64,000 bases of DNA from Pseudomonas putida (GCF_002025705.1 NZ_CP018846.1:4889501-4953500); one strand, 5' to 3'. Positions 8,759 through 19,089 are shown, counted from the first letter of the stretch. Translations and numbers: made by a program. The notes: a model not told the origin generated them from the letters alone.

Positions 8759-9754
8759 GTGAAACTCAGCGATATCGCCCGTCTGGCCGGTGTGTCAGTG
8801 ACCACTGCCAGTTATGTCATCAACGGCAAGGCCGAACAGCAGCGCATCAGTAACAGCACTGTCGAGCGGGTGCGCGCGGTGGTCGAGGCCCATGACTTCA
8901 CCCCCAACCCGCAAGCAGCCGGCCTGCGCAGCCGGCACACCCGTACCTTGGGTTTCATTCTCCCGGATCTGGAGAACCCCAGCTATGCCCGCATCGCCAA
9001 ACAGCTCGAGCAGGGCGCGCGCGCCCGTGGCTACCAGCTGCTGATCGCCAGCAGCGACGACCAGCCCGACAGCGAGCGCCAGCTGCAGCAGCTGTTCCGC
9101 GCCCGCCGTTGCGATGCCCTGTTCGTCGCCAGCTGCCTGCCGCCTGAGGACGACAGCTATCGCGAGCTGCAGGACAAGGGCCTGCCAGTGATCGCCATCG
9201 ACCGGCGCTTGAACCCGGCACACTTCTGTTCGGTGATCAGCGATGACCGCGATGCCAGCCGTCAGTTGGCCGACAGCCTGCTGGCTACAGCCCCGCGCAG
9301 CATCGCACTGATCGGTGCACGCCCGGAGCTGTCGGTAAGCCAGGCTCGCGCCGGCGGTTTCGACGAAGCCATGCAAGGCTTCGACGGCGTGGTCCGCCGC
9401 TATCAGGGCGAGTCCTTCAGCCGCGAATGCGGCCAACGCCTGATGCAGCAACTGATCGACGAACAGGGCGGCCTGCCGGATGCCCTGGTGACCACCTCCT
9501 ATGTGCTGCTGCAAGGTGTGTTCGATACCTTGCAGGCGCGCCCGGCCGATTCGCGCCAGCTGCAGCTGGGCACCTTCGGCGACAACCAGTTGCTCGACTT
9601 CCTGCCATTGCCAGTCAATGCCATGGCCCAGCAGCACGGCCTGATCGCCGCCACCGCGCTGGAGCTGGCCCTGGCCGCGATCGAGGAAAAACGCTACGAG
9701 CCTGGCGTGCACGCCATTGGCCGCACGTTCAAGCAACGCATCACAGCGGCCTGA
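8759..9754 (+). CDS. fruR: Catabolite repressor/activator FruR (Cra), LacI family
   Basis: Transcription factor repressing the fru operon, with fructose-1-phosphate as the known effector. The 331-residue protein has an N-terminal LacI-type helix-turn-helix (KLSDIARLAGVSVTTASYV) with the hinge region after it. A periplasmic-binding-protein-like effector domain follows from about residue 60. The start is a GTG at 8759, chosen because AAGGAA lies 6 nt ahead and because family members begin (M/V)KLSDIA; an in-frame ATG at 8672 would add an unrelated tail. tatD follows after 2 nt. Confidence 0.93.
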   Translation: MKLSDIARLAGVSVTTASYVINGKAEQQRISNSTVERVRAVVEAHDFTPNPQAAGLRSRHTRTLGFILPDLENPSYARIAKQLEQGARARGYQLLIASSDDQPDSERQLQQLFRARRCDALFVASCLPPEDDSYRELQDKGLPVIAIDRRLNPAHFCSVISDDRDASRQLADSLLATAPRSIALIGARPELSVSQARAGGFDEAMQGFDGVVRRYQGESFSRECGQRLMQQLIDEQGGLPDALVTTSYVLLQGVFDTLQARPADSRQLQLGTFGDNQLLDFLPLPVNAMAQQHGLIAATALELALAAIEEKRYEPGVHAIGRTFKQRITAA

Positions 9755-9756
9755 TC

Positions 9757-10533
9757 ATGCGCCTGATCGACACCCACACCCACCTGGACTTCCCCGATTT
9801 CGACGCCGACCGCCCGCGCCTGCTGGCCAACGCGGCGGCGCGCGGGGTGGAGCGCATGGTGGTGCTGGGGGTGTATCAGGCGAACTTCCAGCGGGTGTGG
9901 GACCTGGTCTGCAGCGACAGGCGCATCCATGCGGCGCTGGGGTTGCATCCGGTCTACCTGGAGCAGCATCGCCCCGAGCACCTGGTGCAATTGCGCGAGT
10001 GGCTCGAACGCCTGCGCAGTGACCCGAGGCTTTGTGGTGTAGGCGAATTCGGCCTGGACTACTTCGTCGAAACGCTGGACAAGCCGCGCCAGCAGGCACT
10101 GTTCGAAGCACAGTTGCAGATGGCGTGTGATTTCGAGCTGCCAGCCCTACTTCACGTGCGCCGCAGCCACGCCCAGGTGATTGCTACGCTCAAACGCTAC
10201 AAGCCGGCACGCGCTGGGATCATCCATGCCTTCGCGGGCAGCTATGAAGAAGCCCGTGAGTACATCAAGCTCGGTTTCCGGCTTGGACTGGGCGGTGCCG
10301 GGACGTGGCCGCAGGCACTGCGATTGCGCAAGACCCTGCCGCGCTTGCCGCTGGAGAGCATCGTGCTGGAAACCGACTCGCCGGACATGGCGCCGGTGAT
10401 GTTTGCCGGCGAGCGCAACAGCCCCGAGCATCTGCCCGAGATTGCTCAAGCGCTGGCAGACCTGATGGGGATCGAAGCCCTGCAGCTTGCTCAGGCGACC
10501 CACCGAAACGCCTGCGATCTGTTCGGCTGGTAG
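9757..10533 (+). CDS. TatD-family metal-dependent hydrolase
   Basis: A 258-residue TIM-barrel hydrolase of the TatD family, several members of which act as DNA 3'-5' exonucleases. Metal ligands are visible in DTHTHLDF near the N-terminus, GEFGLDY in the middle and ETDSP near the C-terminus. The ATG lies 2 nt after the fruR stop, so the genes are cotranscribed. In other Pseudomonas a tatD-like gene also follows fruR, with no known link to fructose. Confidence 0.88.
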   Translation: MRLIDTHTHLDFPDFDADRPRLLANAAARGVERMVVLGVYQANFQRVWDLVCSDRRIHAALGLHPVYLEQHRPEHLVQLREWLERLRSDPRLCGVGEFGLDYFVETLDKPRQQALFEAQLQMACDFELPALLHVRRSHAQVIATLKRYKPARAGIIHAFAGSYEEAREYIKLGFRLGLGGAGTWPQALRLRKTLPRLPLESIVLETDSPDMAPVMFAGERNSPEHLPEIAQALADLMGIEALQLAQATHRNACDLFGW

Positions 10534-10623
10534 TAGTTAGATAGCCAGCTCCAGCTGGCGCGATGCGCTCCAATCACTCCTGCACCCACAGGCTCACAAG
10601 AGCCGTCGCTACAGGAGCCGTTC

Positions 10624-13600
10624 ATGCCCAGCCAATACCTTTACTCACCTGATCAACACTCAACAGCCTTGCATGATGCGCAGAGTTATAACGATCAAAC
10701 GGTACTTGCGATCATCGGCGCCAACCTCGACAACTATTTCGGCCCGCTGGACGCCACTCAAAGAGCACGATACTTCGAGTTGGGGCAACAAGCCTCTTCG
10801 CTGCAGGCCACCATTGCCAAGTCGCTCTCCGACTGCATGGAAGCCTTTGATCGCGAGGGTCTGAAAAAACTCGAAGATACCCTGAGGCCACTGGCGCCGG
10901 AACTTCATGACCCCCAGAGCTGGCACTTCCATACCACCATCATCGAGGTTTCACCGCGTTTTGCGAGGGCCCTTGACCCGCACAGTCCTAGAGAACGTAT
11001 TCAATCATTCACACTGTGGGAAGCGGCCAGGCTCGACTTGTCCAAGGTCTATCCACCGTCGTATCAAAACAGCTATCTGGAACACAGTTACATCAGCCGC
11101 GATCCCCTGGGTAGACGAGAGCAGAAAACCGTACTGAGTGCTGACCGTTTCGAGCGCCATGCGCATGCGCTGGATCTTGGATCGGACTTGCAAGCACGCC
11201 TTGATAACGTCATGGACGAGGGGTTTCGCAAGCAACTGACCCATTACCATCGAGCGCTTTACGAACTGGCCGGGCTGGATGCGCTTCGTCAACAGCAAGG
11301 CCACGGCGTCGACGCCCAAGCCTGGTTGATGCTGCGCCCCCTGTTCAACGAGCTTCGTCCAGCCTGGACGCAATACCAAATGAGCTTCAGCGGCAATGCA
11401 GCGCCGCTACCTTTCTTCACGCACAAACTGCCCATATCTTCGACAACCCACGCAGCCGTCAGCTATTTCCCGAACCGTGCAGGCGCGGCGCTGCGCCTGC
11501 ATTTCAACGAGCAATCGGCCGTAGATGATTTGCTGGACGAGTTCAAAGCGCGACCGAATGAGCAGTGGTTCCTGGAAGCATTGACTCAGGACACACAAAG
11601 CGCCCTGCAGCGTCACGTCAATACACCCGTGGAAGATCGGGAAACATTGAGCTGGATCGACCAGCAACTGTACGACCTGCTAGGCCAGGGCACTTCACCG
11701 CTCGATAAAATCAAAATCAGCGTGCTTTCCAGCGGGCTCACGCTGGGTGACGGTTTGCTTGAACAGCATCTCGAACGGCTCAAGGCCAACCTCTCGTCTG
11801 CAGCTGTGACACTGCGCGATCGACGCTGGAAAGCGTTCAAGGACTACTCGAGCATCATTCTCAGCGAGACCGTGGGGCTGCTCACCATTGCCTTACCCGG
11901 CGGTGTGTTGGGCGTGAACCGGTTGATGTTGACGGCGACCCTTGGCAGCCTCGTCTATCAGGCCATCAATGCGGGCATCGCCCTGAGTCAAGGGGACCGC
12001 GCAGACGCCGTGCAGGCTTTGGCCGATATTTCCGATCTGATCATCACTGGCCGGCTGCAGACGGTGGGCGCCAAACTGTCCAGACGCCGAGCCCGCCAAC
12101 TGGTCCATTCACTCAGTAACCCTACGGCCAATACCCGCAGTGGGCAGCGGACGCTGCAATGGCACAACGTCGACAGCATGCGGCAGGGGCTGGCCCAGCA
12201 GGCACTTGAAGTCAGCGACCTGTCCGATGCACAACTCCTTCATCGCCTCATCCCTGGCGACGTACCTGCAATCGAACCTGCGCGAGCTCAACGGCTGATG
12301 CAGTTGGCCGATATCAACCGCCAGCAACTGGAGTCGATCTGGCGGGCCGAAGAACATGCGCCCTGGCAATTGCTGCATGTTCTGCAGCACGATTTCGCTG
12401 ACGTGGCCCCCGTGATTCCCGACAACCAAGGTACTCTGAGCAAGCGGTTTCCCGGGCTCTCCCAAACCGCTTGCAACTACCTCCATGAGCGTCACCCAGC
12501 CTTGCGAACGCTGGCACCAGATGCAGTACTTTCCCACGAACAGTTGCAGTCCATTTTGCTGGTTCACAATGAGCAACGGGTAATGGACGCAACCTTGGCG
12601 TTTGATTCGGGCGCCCCTACGGCAATCAGCAAAGACAGTGAAGCGCTTTTCTGCGCGATGCTGCTCATTCAGCCTGCCTGGCCTGAGAAGCTGGGCATTC
12701 ATGTCTATCGCGGCTCAACGGACTTCAGCGGATACGTCGTACCTGGTACAGAGAAGGTTGCCAGCTATGGGCTCGACGGTGCCGATACGTTCATTTCACT
12801 CTACCGCTCCGCCACGCGTTACGCAGGCTCCTTTTATACCAATGACCCCCTGCAAGTCGACGCCGGTCAGATAGGCCTGAGCCACGCGGTCCTGCGTACA
12901 TTGAATGATGAACAACGCCGTGCACTGGGTGTTGATGTCTGGGGAGGGGCCGAACTAGCCAGCAAACTTGGCCAGCAAGCGTTGGACCAGCGCTGGGAAC
13001 TTGCCGGTCTATTGCCACAAACCGACCACTACCCACTTGGCCCGACACGACTCGCCCCTTTTCGCCAGACACCGGCACTGGAGGGCATCAAGCCTGGCGA
13101 CGATGGCATCTATGCCTTGAATGGCAAATGTTTCATTGCCATCGGTGAGGGTATCTACCAAGTTTTGCACGACAGGCAAGCCTCATCTCCCGCGCAGGCC
13201 GTATGGCGCATTGTACGCCCGCAAGACCCGGTGGCCGACGCGCCGGACAATGTCTACGTAGCCTCTCGCCCAGGTCGCAGCGAACCGGTAACCCTGGTTG
13301 CCGGCAGTGGCTGGCAAGGGGTTATGGTCGGTGGGTTGGGCGGTGGCGGGCGGGGCAAGGGCTCAAGGCTCGAACAACTGAGGGCCAAGAATCAAAAAGA
13401 GAGGGAACGCGCAGAAAACGCCAAAGAAGAAGGGGGGGCGAGTACCTACTCAAGCATAGCCAACAAGATTAACGTACTTGGCACCAAAATCGAGGCTTTC
13501 GACAGACTGGAACCGACTGTTATCAAATTGTCGACAGAGCCCACAGGACGGGAAACGGCCAGAAAAAAGTATATGGAGCATTATCAAAATCTGAGTACCT

Positions 13601-15276
13601 ACATAGCGCTGGTGGAAAAAAACAAAGCCGAGCTCAGGAAGACCCAACCCACGCTGGATTTTCATGAATACTTAAACCCGCACAGAGTGACGCAGATACA
13701 CTGCCTGAATAAAGCGGCCACGTTAATTGAGGCGGACTTGATCCACCAGTTAGACGTGCACAACCTGGATGTTAATCTGCGGCCAGGCCCGGAGGTTTTG
13801 AGCAATGATTCCAACGCGTTGAGTGATTTCCGCAAGAGCCAAGCCTTATGCCTGGAGGCGTTCACCCGCAGGCTTCCAATCACCCAGGCGCACGAACAGA
13901 CACTTGAAAAAATCAACCGCTCGATATTGAGCGACGCGCAACAGAAAGTGATCGCACAGCAGCTACCGGCATCACGGGATCTGCTTCTGGACATCGTATC
14001 GTTGCGCAGCCTGTTATTGTGCGTCAGCGACACCACCGACCTGCAGGTTCCTTTCACCTTCAACATCGAACCCAAACTACTCGCCAATCAGTTCAACCAC
14101 GCCGCGCGATTATTCAACCGTCTCGATGAAACGCCCCTGTTGAACAGGTTTGCGCTCCTGGCAGATATTGCCGAACAACTTGATCGCGTGAAAAGCGGGT
14201 TTGAGCTGCTCAAGGCCGACTACCCTGCCCTCGTTGAACCCAGAAACGAACAGCATCTTACCGCGTGCATCGAGATCGTCAGCGACTGTCACAACCTGTG
14301 CGATGAGCAGCTGAAACTGTGGCTAAAAGAAAATCAGGACAGCCCTTCATCTTCCAAAAACCTGGAGCACATTGATTTCGATTTTCTGCCTGCGAGCACA
14401 TTGCTCCCCTCTGCCTCGCAGCCTTCGACACACCGCAAAAAACGCATTATCGGCGTCAAACGTCATGGCCATTACCGATTGATCCAGGCAGAACAACGGG
14501 GCGATGATGGCAATGACCTGATTATGCTTGGTACCGACGAGACAGCCACGCCACGTCAGGTTTCACGCACTGCGCAAGGGGCATGGCAGGTCACGCTCCT
14601 CGCACCACAGCGCACGCTGCAACAACTGGACGGCGCAGCAACACAGAAGCTCGAGGGTATCGACCAGATGATCCAGCGTGCGACGTCCAATGCTCAGCGT
14701 AAAGACGTCATCGCCGCCAATATCTGTGAACCCTTGCATGACCGAGCGGATGAATTGGCCGCGCTGGTCGCACAATATGACAAGCAGGGCATACAGTCCC
14801 CCCTCGATCAGGCAAGGCAAGACCGACGCCAGCAGCTCGTTCAGCACGTGACTGAACTGCGCCAGCTGGCGCAAGAGATCACCCTGACCATCTACAAGAA
14901 CCCGCAAAAACCCAATGCCGACTATTTGACCTATCTGATCGAGCATCAGCAGGTACAAGTACGCAAGCTCACCACAACCAGGTTGGTGATAGGAAAGGGC
15001 AAAAACAAAAACCACATGGACCGGTACGTAATCACCGACCTGCAACGCAATCCCTTGTGGGCAGCCCACTTCCATTACCCTGCCGCAGACACCCCTCGCG
15101 AGCAGTTCGCCTACCGCAGTGGTCACCTCAAGACACTGGATGACGAATCAAAAGGCGTCAACTTCCAGCGGGAACTCGAACAGCGAGGGTTGAAGGTGCA
15201 TCAGATATTGCGCGTCGAGGTACCGACTCGGCTTGCTCAGGCTTTGTTCAAGCTTGCCGATGAGGGCCAAGGGTAG
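10624..15276 (+). CDS. Large DUF6543 (dermonecrotic-toxin-like) protein
   Basis: A 1550-residue protein with the layout of the DUF6543 family, common in plant- and soil-associated pseudomonads and named for distant similarity to dermonecrotic toxins. There is no signal peptide. The N-terminal half is helical, with a hydrophobic stretch at about 405-455 that could insert in membranes. A region at about 790-890 precedes a glycine-rich, then highly charged hinge at about 900-945, after which a second helical half runs to the end. Codon use is less GC-rich after the hinge. No RHS or ADP-ribosylation motif was recognised. A GGAG ribosome site precedes the ATG. The gene stands alone, with no secretion or immunity gene beside it. 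A role as an exported toxin or effector is inference. Confidence 0.7.
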   Translation: MPSQYLYSPDQHSTALHDAQSYNDQTVLAIIGANLDNYFGPLDATQRARYFELGQQASSLQATIAKSLSDCMEAFDREGLKKLEDTLRPLAPELHDPQSWHFHTTIIEVSPRFARALDPHSPRERIQSFTLWEAARLDLSKVYPPSYQNSYLEHSYISRDPLGRREQKTVLSADRFERHAHALDLGSDLQARLDNVMDEGFRKQLTHYHRALYELAGLDALRQQQGHGVDAQAWLMLRPLFNELRPAWTQYQMSFSGNAAPLPFFTHKLPISSTTHAAVSYFPNRAGAALRLHFNEQSAVDDLLDEFKARPNEQWFLEALTQDTQSALQRHVNTPVEDRETLSWIDQQLYDLLGQGTSPLDKIKISVLSSGLTLGDGLLEQHLERLKANLSSAAVTLRDRRWKAFKDYSSIILSETVGLLTIALPGGVLGVNRLMLTATLGSLVYQAINAGIALSQGDRADAVQALADISDLIITGRLQTVGAKLSRRRARQLVHSLSNPTANTRSGQRTLQWHNVDSMRQGLAQQALEVSDLSDAQLLHRLIPGDVPAIEPARAQRLMQLADINRQQLESIWRAEEHAPWQLLHVLQHDFADVAPVIPDNQGTLSKRFPGLSQTACNYLHERHPALRTLAPDAVLSHEQLQSILLVHNEQRVMDATLAFDSGAPTAISKDSEALFCAMLLIQPAWPEKLGIHVYRGSTDFSGYVVPGTEKVASYGLDGADTFISLYRSATRYAGSFYTNDPLQVDAGQIGLSHAVLRTLNDEQRRALGVDVWGGAELASKLGQQALDQRWELAGLLPQTDHYPLGPTRLAPFRQTPALEGIKPGDDGIYALNGKCFIAIGEGIYQVLHDRQASSPAQAVWRIVRPQDPVADAPDNVYVASRPGRSEPVTLVAGSGWQGVMVGGLGGGGRGKGSRLEQLRAKNQKERERAENAKEEGGASTYSSIANKINVLGTKIEAFDRLEPTVIKLSTEPTGRETARKKYMEHYQNLSTYIALVEKNKAELRKTQPTLDFHEYLNPHRVTQIHCLNKAATLIEADLIHQLDVHNLDVNLRPGPEVLSNDSNALSDFRKSQALCLEAFTRRLPITQAHEQTLEKINRSILSDAQQKVIAQQLPASRDLLLDIVSLRSLLLCVSDTTDLQVPFTFNIEPKLLANQFNHAARLFNRLDETPLLNRFALLADIAEQLDRVKSGFELLKADYPALVEPRNEQHLTACIEIVSDCHNLCDEQLKLWLKENQDSPSSSKNLEHIDFDFLPASTLLPSASQPSTHRKKRIIGVKRHGHYRLIQAEQRGDDGNDLIMLGTDETATPRQVSRTAQGAWQVTLLAPQRTLQQLDGAATQKLEGIDQMIQRATSNAQRKDVIAANICEPLHDRADELAALVAQYDKQGIQSPLDQARQDRRQQLVQHVTELRQLAQEITLTIYKNPQKPNADYLTYLIEHQQVQVRKLTTTRLVIGKGKNKNHMDRYVITDLQRNPLWAAHFHYPAADTPREQFAYRSGHLKTLDDESKGVNFQRELEQRGLKVHQILRVEVPTRLAQALFKLADEGQG

Positions 15277-15302
15277 CCCACCCACCGCTACAGCCCGGGT
15301 AC

Positions 15303-15328
15303 GAAAACGCCGCAAATAACGCGGCGTT
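15303..15328. terminator. Bidirectional terminator-like hairpin
   Basis: AACGCCGC (15306-15313) pairs with GCGGCGTT (15321-15328) across a 7-nt loop. It lies between the converging DUF6543 and chemoreceptor genes. Read leftward, the stem is followed by TTTT; read rightward, the tail is weaker. Confidence 0.6.
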
Positions 15329-15340
15329 GTTCAATAAAGA

Positions 15341-17353
15341 CTATACCCGGAATCCACCCATCAATGCCTTGAGCGTTGAGACCTGGTCGAGCAATACCCG
15401 GCTTACGCTTTCGGTGTGGCATGCCCCCTGTGCGCTGTCCTGTGCTGCCCGGTTGATCGCGACGATGTTGCGATCGATGTCATGGGCCACCGCCGTCTGC
15501 TGCTCGACCGCCGCGGCGATCTGCTGGTTCTGCTCGACAATGCCACCCACCGCTCCAAGGATATTGCCCAGCGCCTGCTGCACCTGGCGCGCTTCATCGA
15601 CAGTGCCCGCAGCCATCTGATGGCTGCTGCCCATCGCCCGCACCGCCTGCTCCACGCCATCGCGCAGGCGCTGGATCATCTGCGCGATCTGCGCGGTGGA
15701 GTCCTGGGTACGCCGAGCAAGGGTACGCACTTCATCGGCCACCACGGCAAACCCACGCCCCTGCTCACCGGCCCGGGCGGCTTCGATGGCCGCATTCAAT
15801 GCCAGCAGGTTGGTCTGCTCGGCAATGCTGCGAATCACCTCCAGCACCTGGCCAATCGCCTGGCTGTCGTCGGCCAGCCGATTGATTGCCAGCACGGTCT
15901 GGTCGATTTCTTCGGCGAGGCGGCCGATGCTGTCTTGCTGGCTGGCCACCAGGGTGCGGCCATTGGCGCTTTCCAGGTTGACCTGTTGCGCGCCGTTCGC
16001 CGCCAGCGCGGCACTGCGTGCCACTTCCTGCGCGGTGGCGCTCATCTGGTTCATCGCCGTGGCCACCTGTTCGATCTGTTCACGCTGGCCACTGACCGCC
16101 TGGTTGCTCCGCGCCGACACCGTCAGCACCTGCCCGGCCTGCTCTTCGACTGCCACCACGGTACGCCCGACCTGGTCGATCAGGCCACGGATGCGGCGTA
16201 CCGTTTCGCTGAAACCTTGGCCCAACTCGCCCAGTTCATCGCGGCTGTGGGCCTGGAAGCTGACCGTCATGTCACCCGCAGCCACTTTGTCCATGGCACC
16301 GCCCAGCCGGCGCAATGTGGCCCGGGTCGACACATAGAAACCGCCATACAAGTACAGGATCAGCACGAAGACAGCAGCCAGCACCGTGCCCAGGGCGAGC
16401 ATGCGCAAGCGCTGCTCGGCCAGGCGCTGTTGCAACTGTTCTTGCAGATGCGCAAGCACAGCGTCGTTCAGCCGATAGGTCGGCGCCATCAGTTCGCTGA
16501 CCTGCTGATAGAACACCGGCCAGGGTGTATCGAGGGTCTCCGCCACCACCACTTGCTCTTCGAACAGCGATGCGGCCTGCCTGACCGTCGCCTGGCTGGT
16601 ATGTGCAGCCTCCGCCAGGCCGGCCTTGGCGCCACGGTCCGTGGCAAGGGCGTCTTCCAGGCGCAGGGCATAGTCGGCCGCCAGGCGGTCAAGGCGTTGC
16701 AGCAGGTCTTCGAAACGGGCGCTGCCAGAGGAGTCGATGAACCCCCTCCCCAGCGCAATGGCGCCCATGGCCCGGCCTTCCCCCAGCGCCTGGCTGACCT
16801 GCGCCGTGGCGACCCCAAGCAGCTCGCTCAACTGACGCACCGAAGCCTGGCTGTCCTGGCTCAGGCCGGATTGGCTCACCACCTGCTTGCCCAGCATCTG
16901 GGCCTGGGCCAGCAGCTTGTCGAACAGTGCAGCCTTGTTTTGCAGCGACGATTCCGCCCGGGCGCTGGTAAATGCGCCAGCCAGTTCTTCGAGTTTGCCT
17001 TGGGGTACTGCCTCATCCCCTTGCAGGGTGTGCAACTGGGCCTGGACCTTGTCCTGCAACGCAGCGATGCGCGCCTCCAGATCTCCGCCCTGGCTTGACT
17101 GGCCGAGCACGGCATTGATCTGCAACAGGTTGCCCAGCGCCTCCAGGTCGGTGCGAAGGTTCAGGCTGTCAGCCAGCGGAGCTATGCCCTGCAACTCAGC
17201 GCGGGTGGCGTGAAACTGCTGATAGGCGTCGCGCACCAGATAAAAGCTGGTGGCCAGCATAGGCAGGAAGAACAGGATGCTGATGAGGCTGAACTTCTGG
17301 CCGAAGCTCAGCCTGTTCATCAATGCGATGGCCGGGTAGAGCACACGCTTCAC
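15341..17353 (-). CDS. Methyl-accepting chemotaxis protein (transmembrane)
   Basis: Chemoreceptor that signals to CheA/CheW. The 670-residue protein has TM1 at about 21-40, a long all-helical periplasmic region of about 270 residues (possibly a helical bimodular or nitrate-sensor type; ligand unknown), TM2 at about 316-340, a HAMP domain, and a cytoplasmic signalling domain. The conserved hairpin tip EQTNLLALNAAIEAARAGE is present. The start is a GTG at 17353 with GGAGGTG 5 nt ahead, so the upstream in-frame codon near 17395 is not used. Confidence 0.9.
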   Translation of the reverse strand: MKRVLYPAIALMNRLSFGQKFSLISILFFLPMLATSFYLVRDAYQQFHATRAELQGIAPLADSLNLRTDLEALGNLLQINAVLGQSSQGGDLEARIAALQDKVQAQLHTLQGDEAVPQGKLEELAGAFTSARAESSLQNKAALFDKLLAQAQMLGKQVVSQSGLSQDSQASVRQLSELLGVATAQVSQALGEGRAMGAIALGRGFIDSSGSARFEDLLQRLDRLAADYALRLEDALATDRGAKAGLAEAAHTSQATVRQAASLFEEQVVVAETLDTPWPVFYQQVSELMAPTYRLNDAVLAHLQEQLQQRLAEQRLRMLALGTVLAAVFVLILYLYGGFYVSTRATLRRLGGAMDKVAAGDMTVSFQAHSRDELGELGQGFSETVRRIRGLIDQVGRTVVAVEEQAGQVLTVSARSNQAVSGQREQIEQVATAMNQMSATAQEVARSAALAANGAQQVNLESANGRTLVASQQDSIGRLAEEIDQTVLAINRLADDSQAIGQVLEVIRSIAEQTNLLALNAAIEAARAGEQGRGFAVVADEVRTLARRTQDSTAQIAQMIQRLRDGVEQAVRAMGSSHQMAAGTVDEARQVQQALGNILGAVGGIVEQNQQIAAAVEQQTAVAHDIDRNIVAINRAAQDSAQGACHTESVSRVLLDQVSTLKALMGGFRV

Positions 17354-17462
17354 GGGGCACCTCCATGGATTCTTGTTGTTCTGCAGAGATAGCACTAGGC
17401 CACTTGTATAACGCAGATCGAATCGGAGGTTTGTAACTTAAGGTTAACCAAAGGCCGCGAAT

Positions 17463-17591
17463 GCCTTTGTAGGAGCGGCCTTGTGTCGCGAAAGGGCTGC
17501 GAAGCAGCCCCAGCGATATATGCATAACGGCTGAAATCCAGGGGGGCCGCTTCGCAGCCCTTTCGCGACACAAGGCCGCTCCTACAAAGGC
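17463..17591. repeat. REP element pair (long inverted repeat)
   Basis: Arms of about 50 bp at 17463-17515 and 17541-17591 are inverted copies containing GGAGCGGCCTTGTGTCGCG, with a 25-nt spacer. They sit between the end of ampE and the start region of the chemoreceptor gene, both leftward. Confidence 0.85.
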
Positions 17592-17600
17592 CGCAACCTA

Positions 17601-18431
17601 CTACATCAAGACTGTCCACAGGGCGAAGCCTGCATACCACAACACGGCACAACGCAGCAGCAGCTCCCACAGGCTGTCCAGTCGCCCCAACCCGCGCTGG
17701 GCATCTTCTTCCTCGGGAATGTCATCGGCAATGCGCCCGACCCTGGCCACCAAGTGCCCGGCGCTGATGTGCCAGTTGAGCAACTCGTGCAACATCACCC
17801 GCGTCACCGCGACGAAATTGCCGACCAGCGCGAAGCTAATGGCCAGCACCCGCACCGGCAGCCAGTCCATGACATGCCGCAGCTGCTCGGCACGGGCCTT
17901 GAGCGCAGGCTGGCGGCTATGTTCTGCCGTCAGCGCCAGCAGGCGGTAGGCCAGCGCCGCGCCGGGGCCAAGCACGAAGTACCAGAAGATCACCGCGAAA
18001 AAGCTCTGATAGGCCTGCCACAACAGGTAACCCTGCACACGCACCAGCAAGCTGTGCGGCTCGTCGGCTGCCAGGCCCAGGTCGCGTTCGGCTACATGCA
18101 GTGCAGCCTGGTCGTCGCCACGCCGCCAGGCATCGCGCAATGGCCCGAGTGAAGCCTTGGCATCGCCGCGCCCCAGGCTGTAGATCACCACCAGCAAGTG
18201 CAGCGGCAAGGCCAGCAAACCATACGCCACCGGGTCCAGTACGTGCAGCAACAGCACCAACACGGCCACCGGCGCCAGCACCAGGATCGCCAGTGTCCAC
18301 CAGGGGTGGACCTTGCCACTGCGCTCCAGGCGCACCAGTTCGCCCAGGAAGAAACCGTCCCGTTGTACCTGATGGCGCAGCGCAGAGAACTTCTCTACCC
18401 ACAGCACCAGTATCAGCACCAGAAAACTCAT
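17601..18431 (-). CDS. ampE: AmpE family regulatory membrane protein
   Basis: A 276-residue inner-membrane protein with several hydrophobic segments (starting SFLVLILVLWVEKFSAL, then about 45-85, 140-170, 195-215 and the C-terminus). This is the AmpE pattern, related to CobD-like membrane proteins. Its start overlaps the ampD stop (ATGA), as in other ampDE operons. The proposed role in beta-lactamase induction is only partly understood. Confidence 0.88.
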   Translation of the reverse strand: MSFLVLILVLWVEKFSALRHQVQRDGFFLGELVRLERSGKVHPWWTLAILVLAPVAVLVLLLHVLDPVAYGLLALPLHLLVVIYSLGRGDAKASLGPLRDAWRRGDDQAALHVAERDLGLAADEPHSLLVRVQGYLLWQAYQSFFAVIFWYFVLGPGAALAYRLLALTAEHSRQPALKARAEQLRHVMDWLPVRVLAISFALVGNFVAVTRVMLHELLNWHISAGHLVARVGRIADDIPEEEDAQRGLGRLDSLWELLLRCAVLWYAGFALWTVLM

Positions 18432-19000
18432 GCGTTGTCCTCGTTGTCCTTCACGGCCTTGCGGTAACGCGCCCAGTCGAACGCCGGGCCAGGGTCGGTC
18501 TTGCGCACCGGGGCAATGTCACTGTGGCCCTGGATACGCTCAAGGTCGATCACTGGCCAGGCGGCCTGGATCTGCCGGGTGAGTTGCTCCAGAACGGCGT
18601 ACTGGGCATCGGTATAGGGCAGATCGTCAGTGCCTTCCAGCTCGATCCCGATGGAAAAGTCGTTGCAGCCTTCGCGCCCGTCAAAACTCGACACGCCGGC
18701 ATGCCAGGCACGGTCAAGCAAAGACACGAACTGAGTCACCGCCCCATCGCGCTCGACGAACAGGTGGGCCGAGACGGTCAGGTGGCTGATGCTGGCAAAG
18801 TAAGGGTGTTCGTTCGGGTCCAGGCGGTTCTGGAAGAACTGCTGCACCTTGCCGCTGCCGAAGCAGGCCGGCGGCAGGCTGATGTTGTGGATCACCAGCA
18901 GGGAAATCGCTTCACCCTCTGGGCGGGCGTTGAAGTTCGGCGAGGGGCAGTGGGTGATTCCGTTTCCGTGGAACCAGCCAGTGGCACGGTCCAATTGCAT
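18428..19000 (-). CDS. ampD: 1,6-anhydro-N-acetylmuramyl-L-alanine amidase AmpD
   Basis: Cytosolic zinc amidase that cleaves peptides from anhydro-muropeptides during cell-wall recycling; loss of function derepresses AmpC in related bacteria. The 190-residue protein keeps the zinc ligands H38, H159 and D169 and the catalytic E120 and K167, matching E. coli AmpD spacing. The ATG at 19000 has a CAGGA ribosome site; upstream in-frame codons would add an unrelated basic tail. It is coupled to ampE by a 4-nt overlap. Confidence 0.95.
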   Translation of the reverse strand: MQLDRATGWFHGNGITHCPSPNFNARPEGEAISLLVIHNISLPPACFGSGKVQQFFQNRLDPNEHPYFASISHLTVSAHLFVERDGAVTQFVSLLDRAWHAGVSSFDGREGCNDFSIGIELEGTDDLPYTDAQYAVLEQLTRQIQAAWPVIDLERIQGHSDIAPVRKTDPGPAFDWARYRKAVKDNEDNA

Positions 19001-19089
19001 GGGGCAGATCCTGAAAAGCGCCGGTACAGAACTGCAGTATGCCTTGCGCGCGGGGCGCTGTGCATGTGAATGATTGTAATGCTGCCGGC

